57,973 nt of DNA, taken from assembly GCF_900476375.1 (NCBI RefSeq), contig NZ_UPPP01000077.1, positions 1-57,973 on the forward strand, written 5' to 3'. Positions within the stretch are counted from its first letter, which is position 1; every line of letters starts with the position of its first letter. Positions 8,511 through 17,683 of this stretch are shown in pieces. The position numbers and the translations under genes were made by a program. The stretch is from Allolucifera butyrica. GTDB lineage: Bacteria > Bacillota > Negativicutes > Sporomusales > UPPP01. The notes under the pieces are model-generated. The model saw only the letters and a list, made by a program, of their open reading frames with translations. It searched no databases and was not told the DNA's origin.

Positions 8511-10229
8511 CTATACGCTAAAACGGTTAACAGCCTGCTGCAATTTTTGCGCCATTTTTGCCAAAGCGTCACTGGCAGAAGCAATTTCTTCCATAGCCGC
8601 CGCCTGTTCTTCCGTTGCCGCCGACACTGCCTGCGTTTCCGCCGCCGTTGCCCGGCTAATCTGGTCAATTTCTTGTACCGATCCGACAATTTGCCGGCTG
8701 CCCCCTGCTATTTGCTGAATGGAAGCGGCAATATCCTTCACTTGGTCCGATACTTGCTCAATATGCCGGACGACCTCGGTAAAAGCTTGCCCGGCAATAG
8801 TAACTGTTTCGGTCCCGCTCTTTACTTTACAGGTTCCTTCCGCCATAGCCGCAACCGCTTTATCAATATTTCCCTGAATCGTAGCGATGAGAGCAACAAT
8901 TTGTTTGGCCGCAAGTTGCGATTGTTCCGCCAATAGGCGCACCTCTTCCGCCACCACGGCAAACCCCCGTCCTTCTTTCCCGGCCCGGGCCGCCTCAATA
9001 GCGGCATTAAGAGCCAATAAATTGGTCTGACCGGCAATTCCTGTAATTGTCTCAACAATCCGACCGATATCCCGTGAATATTCTTTCAGTTCCGTTACAA
9101 TTGCCGTTGATTGATTAACCGTTGCTTCAATCTCCGACATTTTGCCGCTGACCATATCAACGATTTTGCCGCCATCCTTCGCTGCTTTGGCCGTTTGGGC
9201 GGACGCATCGGAGACAACGGCTGCATTGGCGGCAATTGTCTGAATTTGGACCGACATCTGTTCAACCACTGTCATGGCCGTATCTACCGAATTCAGTTGT
9301 TTCTCTGTCCCGGCAGCAACCCCGGAGATGCTTCCGGCCACCTGGCCGGCTGCTTGCGCCGACTGTTCGGCATTCGCTGTCAATTGTTCGGAAGACGCGG
9401 CTACCCGTCCTGCCGACAGAGCTACCTCTGTTACCAGTTGACGCAGATTGCCGGTCATGCTGTTAAACGCGGCTCCGAGCCGGCTCACTTCATCCTGGGA
9501 TTTCACATGAATGCTCTGAATGGCTAAATTACCGGCGGCTACCGCCTGGGCATTATCCAGCATCCTTTGCAGCGGGGTGGTAATTGTTCCAATAATAAAA
9601 AATGCGATAAACAGAGCCAGACTGATTCCGCCCCCCAAGAGAACCATAAAAAGATTGCGAAATAGAAAATAGTTTTTTTGGGCTGTATCATATTCCTGTT
9701 TAGCGCCTTCAAGCTGCAAATCCACCAACTTTTCTATTTTGCCGGCAATTGGGTCAACCGTAGGATATAATTCGGTAATAGTATAATTCTCCAGCTCTTT
9801 CCTATCCCGCGCCTGCATTAATTCCAGAACTTTGGCCGCCGATAAATCGGCTCTTTTCAGCCAAGGCTCGGCTTCAATAACAATGGCTTTCTCCTGTGGA
9901 CTTAAATGGATGCTCTTGTAGTTATCCCATTGCAGCTTAATGACTTTCCTTGCTTCCTTAATGTTTTTTATTCCTTCCGCCCAGGAAAGATATCCGTTTT
10001 TTACTTTCTGGCAGGTATTCACGATATTGATACTATACATATCGGAAACCATTTTTAGTTGCTTTAAAGGGACTACCCGCTCCTTATAGACAATATGCAG
10101 GGATTCATTCGACTTGCCGATGCCAATTAATCCAACCGTTCCAACCACGATCGCCACGAAGGAAACCAGCGTTAGGATGAGATAAATCTTTTGCCCGATT
10201 GTCAACGCAGCTAAACTTACTTTTCTCAT
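8511..10229 (-). CDS. Methyl-accepting chemotaxis protein, separate transcription unit
   Basis: Third chemoreceptor, 572 residues. Membrane segments lie at about 11-33 and 190-215 and flank an extracellular four-helix-type sensor (about 35-190). A HAMP domain begins near [20 protein letters not shown], and a signalling domain carries the tip [35 protein letters not shown]. The signalling sequence differs clearly from the two receptors in the che operon and it lacks their NEFGKY tail. It ends before the promoter and riboswitch of the che operon, so it is probably transcribed on its own and read out by the same CheA/CheW. Its N-terminal [14 protein letters not shown] and the purine-rich GGAGGGACG before ATG-10229 support the start. 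Confidence 0.93.
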   Translation of the reverse strand: MRKVSLAALTIGQKIYLILTLVSFVAIVVGTVGLIGIGKSNESLHIVYKERVVPLKQLKMVSDMYSINIVNTCQKVKNGYLSWAEGIKNIKEARKVIKLQWDNYKSIHLSPQEKAIVIEAEPWLKRADLSAAKVLELMQARDRKELENYTITELYPTVDPIAGKIEKLVDLQLEGAKQEYDTAQKNYFLFRNLFMVLLGGGISLALFIAFFIIGTITTPLQRMLDNAQAVAAGNLAIQSIHVKSQDEVSRLGAAFNSMTGNLRQLVTEVALSAGRVAASSEQLTANAEQSAQAAGQVAGSISGVAAGTEKQLNSVDTAMTVVEQMSVQIQTIAANAAVVSDASAQTAKAAKDGGKIVDMVSGKMSEIEATVNQSTAIVTELKEYSRDIGRIVETITGIAGQTNLLALNAAIEAARAGKEGRGFAVVAEEVRLLAEQSQLAAKQIVALIATIQGNIDKAVAAMAEGTCKVKSGTETVTIAGQAFTEVVRHIEQVSDQVKDIAASIQQIAGGSRQIVGSVQEIDQISRATAAETQAVSAATEEQAAAMEEIASASDALAKMAQKLQQAVNRFSV

Positions 10230-10366
10230 TTCGTCCCTCCTTATTATCGGTTAAATCAAAACGGGATTCATCTCTATTTTTTCATCATGATCATAGAGGA
10301 AATTTTCTGAAAAATATAGCAACGTTTTGTCTTTTTTGGTATTTTTTTTATTTTTTGTCGAATAAT

Positions 10367-10386
10367 AGGACTGCGAAAAGTGGGAT
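10367..10386 (+). repeat. Short interspersed motif GGACTGCGAAAANTGGGAT, copy 1
   Basis: Reads GGACTGCGAAAAGTGGGAT in the gene-free stretch 10230-10500, about 115 bp before the corrinoid-protein gene. The same motif recurs at 17684, 26943 and 32875 and inside both copies of the inverted-repeat element (20342-20427 and 33428-33604). The rest of this gene-free stretch is AT-rich and shows no other feature I can support. Confidence 0.6.
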
Positions 10387-10500
10387 ATAAATAATAAAAA
10401 GTACCAAAAAACTGAAATATTTTCAATACAACAAAAAAAATTCACGCTAAAATTAAAGCAAGTAATGTTACTGCAGACTTATAAAATGGAGGAATCGGCA

Positions 10501-11148
10501 ATGAGTATTTTAAAGGAAATTTCACAGAATCTTCAAAATGGCAAGGCAAAAGTCGTAAAAGAACTGGTTCAAAAAGCGATTGATGAAGGAATAACAGCAG
10601 AAATGATTTTAAAAGAAGGCCTGCTCCACGGAATGGGTATCATCGGCGAAAAATTCAAGAAAGATGAGGTTTATGTACCGGATGTGCTGATCGCTGCCAG
10701 AGCAATGAACGCCGGCTCGGAACTGCTTAAACCCTTGCTTGCAGCAAGCGGGGTTACCGCTACCGGCAAAGTCGTATTGGGAACCGTCGCCGGCGACCTG
10801 CATGACATTGGCAAAAACCTGGTACGAATGATGATGGAAGGAAAGGGCCTGGAAGTAATCGATCTCGGTGTCGATGTACCTGCCGAAAAATTTATCGATA
10901 CAGCCATTAAGGAAAATGCCCAGATCATCGGTTGTTCCGCCTTATTAACTACAACCATGGGTGAAATTCAAAATGTTATTAATGCCGCAGTCAAAGCAAG
11001 TATGCGGCATAAAGTAACTTTTCTGATTGGCGGAGCGCCTGTTACCGACACCTTCGCTAAAAAAATAGGAGCCGATATTTATGCGCCGGATGCGGCAACG
11101 GCTGCCGACGCCGCCGTCAAGGTATGTACCCAGTCCTTAGCCGGTTAA
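10501..11148 (+). CDS. Corrinoid methyl-carrier protein (MtbC/MttC/MtaC type)
   Basis: Methyl-carrying corrinoid protein of 215 residues. The N-terminal helical cap domain (about 1-88, B12-binding_2 type) is followed by a Rossmann-like B12-binding domain. The lower-ligand histidine lies in GDLHDIGKN (His101), with the downstream GCSALLTTTM and IGGAPVT elements completing the DxHxxG...SxL...GG signature. Such proteins accept a methyl group from a substrate-specific methyltransferase (MT1) and hand it to a second one (MT2). The frame is open upstream, but ATG-10501 is preferred because GGAGG lies eight bases before it. It stands alone on the plus strand, the other parts of the system following at 12-20 kb. 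The substrate cannot be read from this protein. Confidence 0.93.
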   Translation: MSILKEISQNLQNGKAKVVKELVQKAIDEGITAEMILKEGLLHGMGIIGEKFKKDEVYVPDVLIAARAMNAGSELLKPLLAASGVTATGKVVLGTVAGDLHDIGKNLVRMMMEGKGLEVIDLGVDVPAEKFIDTAIKENAQIIGCSALLTTTMGEIQNVINAAVKASMRHKVTFLIGGAPVTDTFAKKIGADIYAPDAATAADAAVKVCTQSLAG

Positions 11149-11156
11149 AAAAATAG

Positions 11157-11191
11157 CGGGATATTCGCCTCGTTTAAGAGCGAATATCCCG
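11157..11191. terminator. Bidirectional terminator between convergent genes
   Basis: Perfect 12-bp arms CGGGATATTCGC and complement lie between the converging corrinoid-protein gene and the araC-type gene. In the minus direction a run of seven U follows, so it best terminates the regulator transcript; in the plus direction the tail is weak. Confidence 0.75.
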
Positions 11192-11237
11192 TTAGCATTT
11201 ATTATCTAAAACACGCCTATCCGTTTTTGGTTAGGCA

Positions 11238-12161
11238 TTAGCCTTTACATAAGTGACATTCTCTAAACTCCCTTGGTGTATTGCCAGTAACCTTTTTAAA
11301 TACTTTTGAATAATAGCTTTGGTTTTCAAAACCAACCAGAAAAGCAACTTCGGAAATGGAATGTTTGATATCCAGCAAAAGTTGCTTGCTTTTCTCAATC
11401 CTGACCTTATTTAAATAATCGGAAAAGCCGATGCCGATCTCTTTCTTTAATAAACCGCAAAAATAGGACGCGTTTAGATGGACAAAACTGGCGACAGAAT
11501 CAAGGGTTATTCGCTGGTTATAATTATCATTAATATAATTTAAGGCGAGTTTAATCAGTTCACTGTTTTTCGAATCCGGAATATATATATTTTCCGCCTG
11601 CTGTTTTACCCGCTCTCTAGACTCGCGGAGCGCAAATTTTTCTTCCGGCATCAAACTGCAAGCGGTTATAAATAGAAGTTTGCTTAAATACCTTACTCTG
11701 GCCGGTGGAATGACAGGCACCGCGTTTAAATGGTTCCACAGTTCCGCCTTGTTTACCACGGGAATTTTATTTTTGGCTAAAATTCCGTCTACTGCAAAAT
11801 CATCGGGCTCCGTCATCAGGATAGGGCCGGCAATCAGAGCCCCACAGAAGGCTTTACCGGCCACAATCGGTGATGTAAAGTGAACTAACCCGGCCGAACA
11901 GGTGAAAACATAATCGTCCCCCAACCGTTTAGCTATTTTACTGCCCTTTAAATGCTCCTGATGGCAAGTATGTACGACTTGAGTACATTTCTGAAAAAAT
12001 TCACAAAATTCCGGGCATTTTCCACAAGAATACACCAGGTTACCATGCCTGTCAATTGCCGCTACCGTGATCCCGGTAGAAACATAGTACGCTTTTACGC
12101 TTTCGGCAATTACATCCTTATCAACAGAATTCCGGTCGAACAGATAGGATACCTCACCCAT
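11238..12161 (-). CDS. PocR-domain AraC-family transcriptional regulator
   Basis: Regulator of 307 residues. The N-terminal PocR sensory domain (about 5-165) is a PAS-like ligand domain found in propanediol and C1 regulators. Here it includes a cysteine-rich segment (CGKCPEFCEFFQKC and a later CHQEH) and the typical TCSAGLVHFTSPI and VPVIPPARVRYLSKLL segments. Two AraC helix-turn-helix motifs lie at about 205-300, with HLNASYFCGLLKKEIG and VAFLVGFENQSYYSKVFKK. It is immediately downstream of the URO-D-like gene (stop at 12210) and probably co-transcribed with it. A second PocR-AraC gene is found at 15990. The likely role is induction of the methyl-transfer genes by the substrate or a product, which is inferred from the context only. 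Confidence 0.9.
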   Translation of the reverse strand: MGEVSYLFDRNSVDKDVIAESVKAYYVSTGITVAAIDRHGNLVYSCGKCPEFCEFFQKCTQVVHTCHQEHLKGSKIAKRLGDDYVFTCSAGLVHFTSPIVAGKAFCGALIAGPILMTEPDDFAVDGILAKNKIPVVNKAELWNHLNAVPVIPPARVRYLSKLLFITACSLMPEEKFALRESRERVKQQAENIYIPDSKNSELIKLALNYINDNYNQRITLDSVASFVHLNASYFCGLLKKEIGIGFSDYLNKVRIEKSKQLLLDIKHSISEVAFLVGFENQSYYSKVFKKVTGNTPREFRECHLCKG

Positions 12162-12209
12162 CCTGCTACCTCATTCCTATCGCATACTTTCCCGGCCCAT
12201 CTATAACCC

Positions 12210-13508
12210 TTATAACGATGCAATTTCTTCCCGGGCAATCTTCACCCAATTTTTGAGATTTCCCGGGTTATTGCCAAGAGTGTGGTTGTCTTTCATGATC
12301 AGTTCCAGACAGTTGTCTCTGGTTATTTTCAATGCTTCCCTCAGTTCTTTTCTAACAACCGCTTCGTCCATTTTCGGCACCGCCAAATGAGAGGGAGAAG
12401 GTTTCAGCGAATAAATATAATCCCGTTTCAGCTTCGCGGCCATAAGCTCTTTATTGGCCCAGGGAGATACGGATATCCGCCGTAAATTCGGCACCGTTTT
12501 TACAATGTCAAACCGGTTGTCCATGGGTTCACAGCACCCATAGCACGTGAGGCCAAACCGTTCCATGATCTTTTGCTGATAAGGAAAAATAAATTCGGCA
12601 AACATATCCGGTGAAATTCCAACCGTTACCTGACTTTCGGCCAGTCCCCACATATCTTGGGTCCTTACCCTGCCGTTAAAGTCCGCCGCCGGCAGTGTAT
12701 CAATGAATCCCATTCCTCCGGAACCGACAAAGGTACCGTCATTATTAAGACACAACAAATCATTGCTTTCCAAAAAATCCAGCTTTTCCATTGTGCCGTC
12801 AAATAATAATTTCATGACCGCATGCAGGCTCTCCGGCGCATCATAGAAATCATACATGAGTTTTTCCATGCCCCGTAAAAATACCAGATCATCCGTAAGG
12901 CCGAACGACCAGAACCAGACTGTATTCAGTCTGACCGTTAGTATTCCGTCAAAAATTTCATGAGCCGTCGCCAGCAGGCTTTGCGTCGCTTCCCGGTTTA
13001 TATGCAGTTCGGCTTTGGTAATATCCTTTATTTGGCTGAAGTCTTCCAAAACCGTTTCGATATGATACGCTTTTCCCTGCTCCGCCGTCTTCTTCTCCGT
13101 TTGCACTTTGGCGGAACCGGCCACCCCCCACGGTTTCTCTTTGTACACATAAGGTAAATTGAAATACGGTTCAACGACATAATCGTCATTCATTTCATTG
13201 CCCCAATAGATCTGTTTTCGCAAATGGTCTTCCCAGTGTCTGGCAATGCTGTTTTTACATTGTATTTGGCTTTCCGGTATCAGTTCATTCCAGCCGTTTT
13301 CCGGGTCGCACAATAAAACAGGCCGGGTCCGTTCCAGTTTATTATGCCGGATCCACAGCTGCTTCCGTTCCTCCATGACCAGCCTGGCTGCGATTTCTGC
13401 CACCTTTTTGCCCAGTTCCTTAAGAATGGTTTTGTCCTCATTAGAAAAATAAAGGTCTGAGTAGTCCGCGCCGTTGAAATTAACTCGAAAATTCAATTGT
13501 TCAAACAT
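12210..13508 (-). CDS. URO-D-fold protein, candidate substrate methyltransferase
   Basis: A 432-residue protein of the uroporphyrinogen decarboxylase/methyltransferase fold, distant from the MtaA-like gene at 14737. Members of this family are common beside corrinoid proteins and are often annotated loosely as URO-D or trimethylamine corrinoid proteins. Instead of the HxC zinc motif of MT2 enzymes it carries CYGCCEPMDN (Cys322, Cys325, Cys326, Glu327) near the expected metal position, with a late KDNHTLGNNP segment. I chose ATG-13508, which has GGGAGG eight bases upstream. A perfect palindrome lies just before it at 13531-13552 and probably binds the LacI regulator encoded upstream. Since the island has no MtaB, MtbB, MttB or MtrH homologue, this is the best candidate for the substrate-side methyltransferase; that role is an inference. 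Confidence 0.75.
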   Translation of the reverse strand: MFEQLNFRVNFNGADYSDLYFSNEDKTILKELGKKVAEIAARLVMEERKQLWIRHNKLERTRPVLLCDPENGWNELIPESQIQCKNSIARHWEDHLRKQIYWGNEMNDDYVVEPYFNLPYVYKEKPWGVAGSAKVQTEKKTAEQGKAYHIETVLEDFSQIKDITKAELHINREATQSLLATAHEIFDGILTVRLNTVWFWSFGLTDDLVFLRGMEKLMYDFYDAPESLHAVMKLLFDGTMEKLDFLESNDLLCLNNDGTFVGSGGMGFIDTLPAADFNGRVRTQDMWGLAESQVTVGISPDMFAEFIFPYQQKIMERFGLTCYGCCEPMDNRFDIVKTVPNLRRISVSPWANKELMAAKLKRDYIYSLKPSPSHLAVPKMDEAVVRKELREALKITRDNCLELIMKDNHTLGNNPGNLKNWVKIAREEIASL

Positions 13509-13530
13509 ACGTCTTACCTCCCATATTCTA

Positions 13531-13552
13531 TTTACGTGCCCGGGCACGTAAA
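13531..13552. promoter_or_regulatory. Perfect 22-bp palindromic operator, LacI type
   Basis: TTTACGTGCCC is followed directly by its exact complement, with a central CCCGGG. It sits between the lacI-type gene (stop 13599) and the start of the URO-D-like gene (13508). A related site lies upstream of the lacI-type gene itself (14644-14657). LacI-family operators are typically even palindromes with a central CG, as here. Confidence 0.8.
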
Positions 13553-13598
13553 GCGCAAAAAAAATTAAACCAACCATTCTCTCCCGCAAGGTAACTCT

Positions 13599-14627
13599 TT
13601 AATCCGCAATATTTTCTTTGGTTCTGATTTCCAGTCTGGTATATATTTGTTTCTTAGCGGGCAGTTTGTCAAGAAAAAGGTAATCAAACAGAATTTTAAG
13701 CGGTAAATATCCTTGCATAAACGGTTCCTGGGTGATTGTAAAATCAACGATACCCATTTTGATTAGTTCCACCGTTTCAGGAATTTTATCAAAACATACA
13801 AATTTTATCCGTCCGGCGCCAATATCGCGAACCGCTTTGCCGGCACCGCCGATACCCCGGCCCGTGATATAGACGGCATTGCAGGAGTCCAATCTTTGCA
13901 AAGCCTCCCTGGTCTGCCGGTAAGAAGTTGCGTTGTCATTTATGTTTTTGAGAATTGCCGCTACTTTTATTTCGGGATATTTCCCGGCTATAATCTCCTC
14001 AAAACCGGCGATCCGCTCTTGTAAAGCATTAATTTTTTCCGGTCCCGTAATGATCAATACATTGCCGCCGTCCGGCAGCAGCTTGCCAATCAGATCGCCG
14101 GCAACCCGGCCGCTCTTTTTTAAATCCTGCCCGATAAAGCATAAGCGTTCCACACCGGCTATATCCGTATTGCAGGTCACAATTTTTATATTTTCCGCCG
14201 CAAGCTGATTCAGTTCCGTTCGTATCACTGCTTCATCCAGGGGCGATAAGACCAACGCAACTATATTTTTACTATATAATTCACGAATGCATCGTAATTG
14301 CTCCGGAACACTGACATGATCCATAACACAGCATTCCACAACCATTCCAAAGCCTTTCAGTTCCTGCGCCGCCTTTTTCACGCCGGCATAAACGTCTTGA
14401 AAGAAGGGGTCATTCTTATCCAAAATAATGACCCCAATTCGTAGAGGCTTTTTTTGTAACGCCAGAGACTTGCCGGCCAAATTAGGTTTATAGCCCATCT
14501 CGGCGGCAATCTTCTGCACCCGTTCCCGGACCTCCCGGCTCACACCCGGCCGGTCGTTTAAAACTTTATCAACCGTTCCTCTGGATACATTGGCTGCTGC
14601 CGCAATAGACCGTATCGTTGCCGCCAT
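13599..14627 (-). CDS. LacI-family transcriptional regulator
   Basis: DNA-binding regulator of about 342 residues. The N-terminal LacI helix-turn-helix (about 1-50) reads TIRSIAAAANVSRGTVDKVLND followed by the hinge region, and a periplasmic-binding-protein-like effector domain (about 60-340) begins near LRIGVIILDKNDPFFQDVYAG. The effector domain is of the sugar-binding Peripla_BP_4 type. I chose ATG-14627, which has AGGAGAG upstream; the longer frame to 14660 would run through the operator at 14644-14657. Two palindromes sharing a CGTGCYCGGGCACG core, upstream of this gene and of the next gene downstream, suggest that it represses itself and the URO-D-like gene. The inducer is unknown; position suggests a compound linked to the methyl-transfer island. 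Confidence 0.92.
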   Translation of the reverse strand: MAATIRSIAAAANVSRGTVDKVLNDRPGVSREVRERVQKIAAEMGYKPNLAGKSLALQKKPLRIGVIILDKNDPFFQDVYAGVKKAAQELKGFGMVVECCVMDHVSVPEQLRCIRELYSKNIVALVLSPLDEAVIRTELNQLAAENIKIVTCNTDIAGVERLCFIGQDLKKSGRVAGDLIGKLLPDGGNVLIITGPEKINALQERIAGFEEIIAGKYPEIKVAAILKNINDNATSYRQTREALQRLDSCNAVYITGRGIGGAGKAVRDIGAGRIKFVCFDKIPETVELIKMGIVDFTITQEPFMQGYLPLKILFDYLFLDKLPAKKQIYTRLEIRTKENIAD

Positions 14628-14643
14628 TTTTCTCTCTCCTATT

Positions 14644-14657
14644 CGTGCTCGGGCACG
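14644..14657. promoter_or_regulatory. Second LacI-type operator, upstream of the lacI-type gene
   Basis: CGTGCTCGGGCACG, a palindrome with one mismatched pair, shares its core with the perfect site at 13531-13552. It lies 17 bp before the chosen start of the lacI-type gene, consistent with autoregulation. Confidence 0.7.
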
Positions 14658-14736
14658 CAACTAACTTTATAGTAGCATGCAGCATAACGGCAGTCAACAG
14701 ATTTCATCATAATATTTTGAATTATTATAAATATAT

Positions 14737-15747
14737 TTATTTTTCTAAATTCGAGTTGTATTCATTAAGCGCCTGAAAAAAAGCATCTATATTATCGAGG
14801 GAAGTTCCGGGAGGTATGTCGCAGCCCGACGACAAAACAAAATTAGAAAATGGCTGCATTGCCGAAAGCAATTCTTTTGTCTTCATTTTTACCTCTTCCC
14901 TGGTACCGCCTTTAAAAACACCGGCCGGGTCGATATTGCCGAAAGCAATCCGGTCCGCAGGTACTTGCGGTAAAATATCGGTCATCTTTACGGCATTACC
15001 GAAATGCAAACCCTTGGCGCCGGTTGAAACCATGGAAGATACCTGCTTTACCGTATTGCCGCAGTTATGCAGAATAACTGCAAAAGTTTCATCCTGCACC
15101 GCATCGACAATTCGTTTAACATATTGTGAGGAAAATTCGTCGCATTTGGCCGGCGACAACAACCCTGCCGCCGGCTCGGCAATAATTACTCCGTTGGCGC
15201 CGCCCGCTTTAAAGGCCTTACAATACTCGACAAGAAAGCACGTACATTTTTCCAGTACTAAATGCACAATTTCCGGGTCTTCCATCATGGTAATCATAAT
15301 TTCCGTCATGTCCATGAGACGCCCGGCCAAAGAAAACGGTCCGATCTGCCCCGCCAGAACCGGACGGTCCTTGATCTGAGCCGCCGCAATCCTGGCCGCA
15401 TCCAGATACGCCTGGGTCCTGCCGTCGCCAACTGGAGGGACTTGCAGCTTTTCAGCATCTTCCAACCCGGAAACGATCTTCCCGATAACCGTAGGCACTT
15501 CCTGTTCCGAATATCTGATTTGGCTGCCAAAGACTTCTGCTTCCACCGACAAATCCATGATGGTCACTGTCGCCGCCATAGGATATTTCCGGGAAAGCGC
15601 TTCAATGCATAAAAATTGGTTTTGTCCGTCCGTAATCACATCCATTACACTCTTATTGACTAGGTTTAATCCTGGATACGTCATGATAGGCAGTGCCGCC
15701 CTTTCCTTCACTATCGTATCCAGCCACTGAACCATATTCCGCTTCAT
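14737..15747 (-). CDS. MtaA/CmuA-type methylcobamide methyltransferase (MT2, URO-D fold)
   Basis: A 336-residue protein of the uroporphyrinogen decarboxylase fold in the MtaA/MtbA/CmuA branch. These zinc enzymes transfer the methyl group from a corrinoid protein to a thiol or, in acetogen-like bacteria, probably toward tetrahydrofolate. The zinc ligands are visible as His227 and Cys229 in ILHNCGNT and Cys309 in SSGCDIPP. GQIGPFSLAGRLM and FGNIDPAGVF are typical fold segments. The true haem enzyme HemE is excluded by the presence of these zinc ligands and by the context. GAAGGAGAGATT precedes the ATG. It is the first gene of a minus-strand run leading to lacI, the other URO-D gene and the first PocR regulator, and is divergent from the second PocR regulator. 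Confidence 0.85.
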   Translation of the reverse strand: MKRNMVQWLDTIVKERAALPIMTYPGLNLVNKSVMDVITDGQNQFLCIEALSRKYPMAATVTIMDLSVEAEVFGSQIRYSEQEVPTVIGKIVSGLEDAEKLQVPPVGDGRTQAYLDAARIAAAQIKDRPVLAGQIGPFSLAGRLMDMTEIMITMMEDPEIVHLVLEKCTCFLVEYCKAFKAGGANGVIIAEPAAGLLSPAKCDEFSSQYVKRIVDAVQDETFAVILHNCGNTVKQVSSMVSTGAKGLHFGNAVKMTDILPQVPADRIAFGNIDPAGVFKGGTREEVKMKTKELLSAMQPFSNFVLSSGCDIPPGTSLDNIDAFFQALNEYNSNLEK

Positions 15748-15989
15748 CGTCCAATCTCTCCTTCGCGTTAAATTTGTTCTTATTGTAACGAAATCCCGTT
15801 TTTCTTTCTATGAATTATTTTTTCTTTATACGACATTTTTTGTTTTAAAGAGATCATTCTAAAAATATTACAAATAATATGATTTATTTTACAATTCAAT
15901 CTGAATCAGTTGTTGTAAAATTATAATAAGACGGAATTATCCATTTACGGTTCGCTCAAATTTTAATCTGAATAAGAAGAGTGATATGT

Positions 15990-17276
15990 ATGGAATTGAG
16001 GAATGAAGCCGGCTTCGACCTGAAACGGGTGCAAAAAAGCCTGCAGGCCTACAGCCGGTCAACGGGTGTTGAAAGTTATATCGTCGATGCAAAAGGAAAC
16101 TTCCTTTATGAATCCTGTTTGAGCGGAAATTTGTGTCAATTCTGTAATAATATTCAGTCCGTCATGCTCCATCGCCCCAGTTGCGCCAGCGTGCACCTCT
16201 ACGGCAGTTACCAGGCGGAACGGTTTGGCGGCAAATATATTTATTTTTGTCCCATCGGCATGGTGCACTGGGCCTCCCCCTTAATCCATAACGGCACCAT
16301 TCAGGGAGCTTTGGTCGGCGGCCCGGTATTAATGTTGGAACCGGACCAATTCCTGCTGGGGGACCTCATCAAAAAGAATGGGATTGATGACACTCAGCTG
16401 GAAAAGTTCGACAAGTATGTGCAAAATGTACCTGTTATTCCGCCCGATATTGTTGACAGTCTGTCGGAATTGCTCTTTTTAGTGGCGACCGGTCTCTCGG
16501 ACCACAAAACATCTCCCCATGAAGCACAAAGACAGTATCATAAAATCCAGGCCCGTATTTCAGAAACCATCCATCATATTAAATTATTAGAGGATAATGA
16601 AAAAGAACCCGTAACATATCCTTTTGACAAAGAAAAGGAATTATTAGCGAAAATATCACTGGGCGATAAAGCGGCTTCCCAAAAAATTTTAAATGAGATA
16701 TTGGGCTACGTTCTGTTTGCTTCCGGCAAAGACCTGGAAGTAATCAAAGCAAGAGTAATGGAGCTTGTCGTTCTCCTATCCCGGGCCGCAGTCGAGGGCG
16801 GCGCCGATTCCACGGAAATTTTCGGTCTCAATTATGAATATCTCTCCGAAATTCAAAACTTCAAAACAGTAGAGGAAATCACCTTCTGGTGTTCCCGGAT
16901 CATGGCCCGGTTTACCGACTGCGTTTTTAACTTAGCCGCCGTGCGCCATAAGGACACGATTTATAAGGCGGTGGATTTCATCAAGAAAAACTACATGAAG
17001 CGTATTACCCTGGAGGAAGTAGCCAATCACGTATATCTTAATTCCTCCTATTTCAGCAAAATCTTTAAGAGCGAAATGAAATGCACCTTTGTATCGTATG
17101 TCAATAAAATCCGGATCAATGCCAGTAAAAATCTATTACTGGATATATCCATCCCGCTGACCGATGTTTCCAATCTGATTGGGTTTGAAGATCAAAGCTA
17201 CTTCACTAAAGTTTTCAAAAAAACAACCGGGGTAACACCCGGTAAATTTAGAGAATCCAGAGGCCAGTCCGCTTAA
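15990..17276 (+). CDS. PocR-domain AraC-family regulator, second copy
   Basis: Regulator of 428 residues. A PocR sensory domain (about 5-165) shows FCPIGMVHWASPLIHNG and VPVIPPDIVDSLSELLF. A helical middle region (about 200-310) resembles that of YesN-type regulators, and a C-terminal double AraC helix-turn-helix contains HVYLNSSYFSKIFKSE and LIGFEDQSYFTKVFKK. A GTG at 15981 is in frame, but ATG-15990 with AAGAAGAG upstream is the better start. It heads an operon with the DUF6951, DUF1638 and RACE genes, separated by 26-83 bp, and is transcribed away from the MtaA-like gene across a 240-bp AT-rich region that must hold both promoters. It probably activates the island in response to a small molecule. 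Confidence 0.9.
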   Translation: MELRNEAGFDLKRVQKSLQAYSRSTGVESYIVDAKGNFLYESCLSGNLCQFCNNIQSVMLHRPSCASVHLYGSYQAERFGGKYIYFCPIGMVHWASPLIHNGTIQGALVGGPVLMLEPDQFLLGDLIKKNGIDDTQLEKFDKYVQNVPVIPPDIVDSLSELLFLVATGLSDHKTSPHEAQRQYHKIQARISETIHHIKLLEDNEKEPVTYPFDKEKELLAKISLGDKAASQKILNEILGYVLFASGKDLEVIKARVMELVVLLSRAAVEGGADSTEIFGLNYEYLSEIQNFKTVEEITFWCSRIMARFTDCVFNLAAVRHKDTIYKAVDFIKKNYMKRITLEEVANHVYLNSSYFSKIFKSEMKCTFVSYVNKIRINASKNLLLDISIPLTDVSNLIGFEDQSYFTKVFKKTTGVTPGKFRESRGQSA

Positions 17277-17310
17277 AATAGTACTAAATCAGTAAGGGAG
17301 GATACAAAAA

Positions 17311-17631
17311 ATGATTGAAGTACAGGTAAATTCCGGCATTTGCGGCTTCCGCACCGTGATCAGGGCCGACTCGGAAGATATGCAAAACGCTTCACTGGAA
17401 ATTGAAACCGACTGCCCCAATCTCAAGCCTTTAACGGCGGAATTAAAGACAGCCGACAGCTTCAAAGAATGTTTCGCCAAAATTGGTGAATCCGGCGTGT
17501 ACAAACTGGCCGCCAAATATTGCAAGCACCCTGCCTGTCCGGTTCCCTGCGGAATTATCAAGGGAATCGAAGCAGCCTGCGGTCTGGCCTTGCCTAAGGA
17601 TGCGGCAATACAAATCAAGCCGGTTTCATAA
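17311..17631 (+). CDS. Small cysteine-containing protein of methyl-transfer clusters (DUF6951-like)
   Basis: A 106-residue protein. I recognise it as the small family often found next to corrinoid methyltransferases and RACE proteins and described as DUF6951; no biochemical function is established to my knowledge. The sequence shows an early Cys in NSGICGFRT, CPN near 40, and a C-terminal cysteine cluster KYCKHPACPVPCGIIKGIEAACG, which could bind a metal or an iron-sulfur cluster. AGGGAGG is placed well before the ATG. It lies 34 bp after the PocR regulator and 83 bp before the DUF1638 gene. The cysteine-rich tail and the constant association with the system make an accessory redox or metal role plausible, which is inference. 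Confidence 0.75.
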   Translation: MIEVQVNSGICGFRTVIRADSEDMQNASLEIETDCPNLKPLTAELKTADSFKECFAKIGESGVYKLAAKYCKHPACPVPCGIIKGIEAACGLALPKDAAIQIKPVS

Positions 17632-17683
17632 GGGTCCCGCATTTCGCCCCTGAACTTATGACAACAATTATTCTCGGGTGACA

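Noticed and set aside
10251..10445. 64-codon minus frame in the gap before the corrinoid gene
   Set aside because: AT-rich composition bias (Phe, Lys, Tyr, Asn), no ribosome binding site, contains a motif copy on the other strand.
14737..15747. HemE (haem-pathway uroporphyrinogen decarboxylase)
   Set aside because: The HxC...C zinc ligands and the C1 gene neighbourhood fit MtaA-type methyltransferases; no haem genes are nearby.
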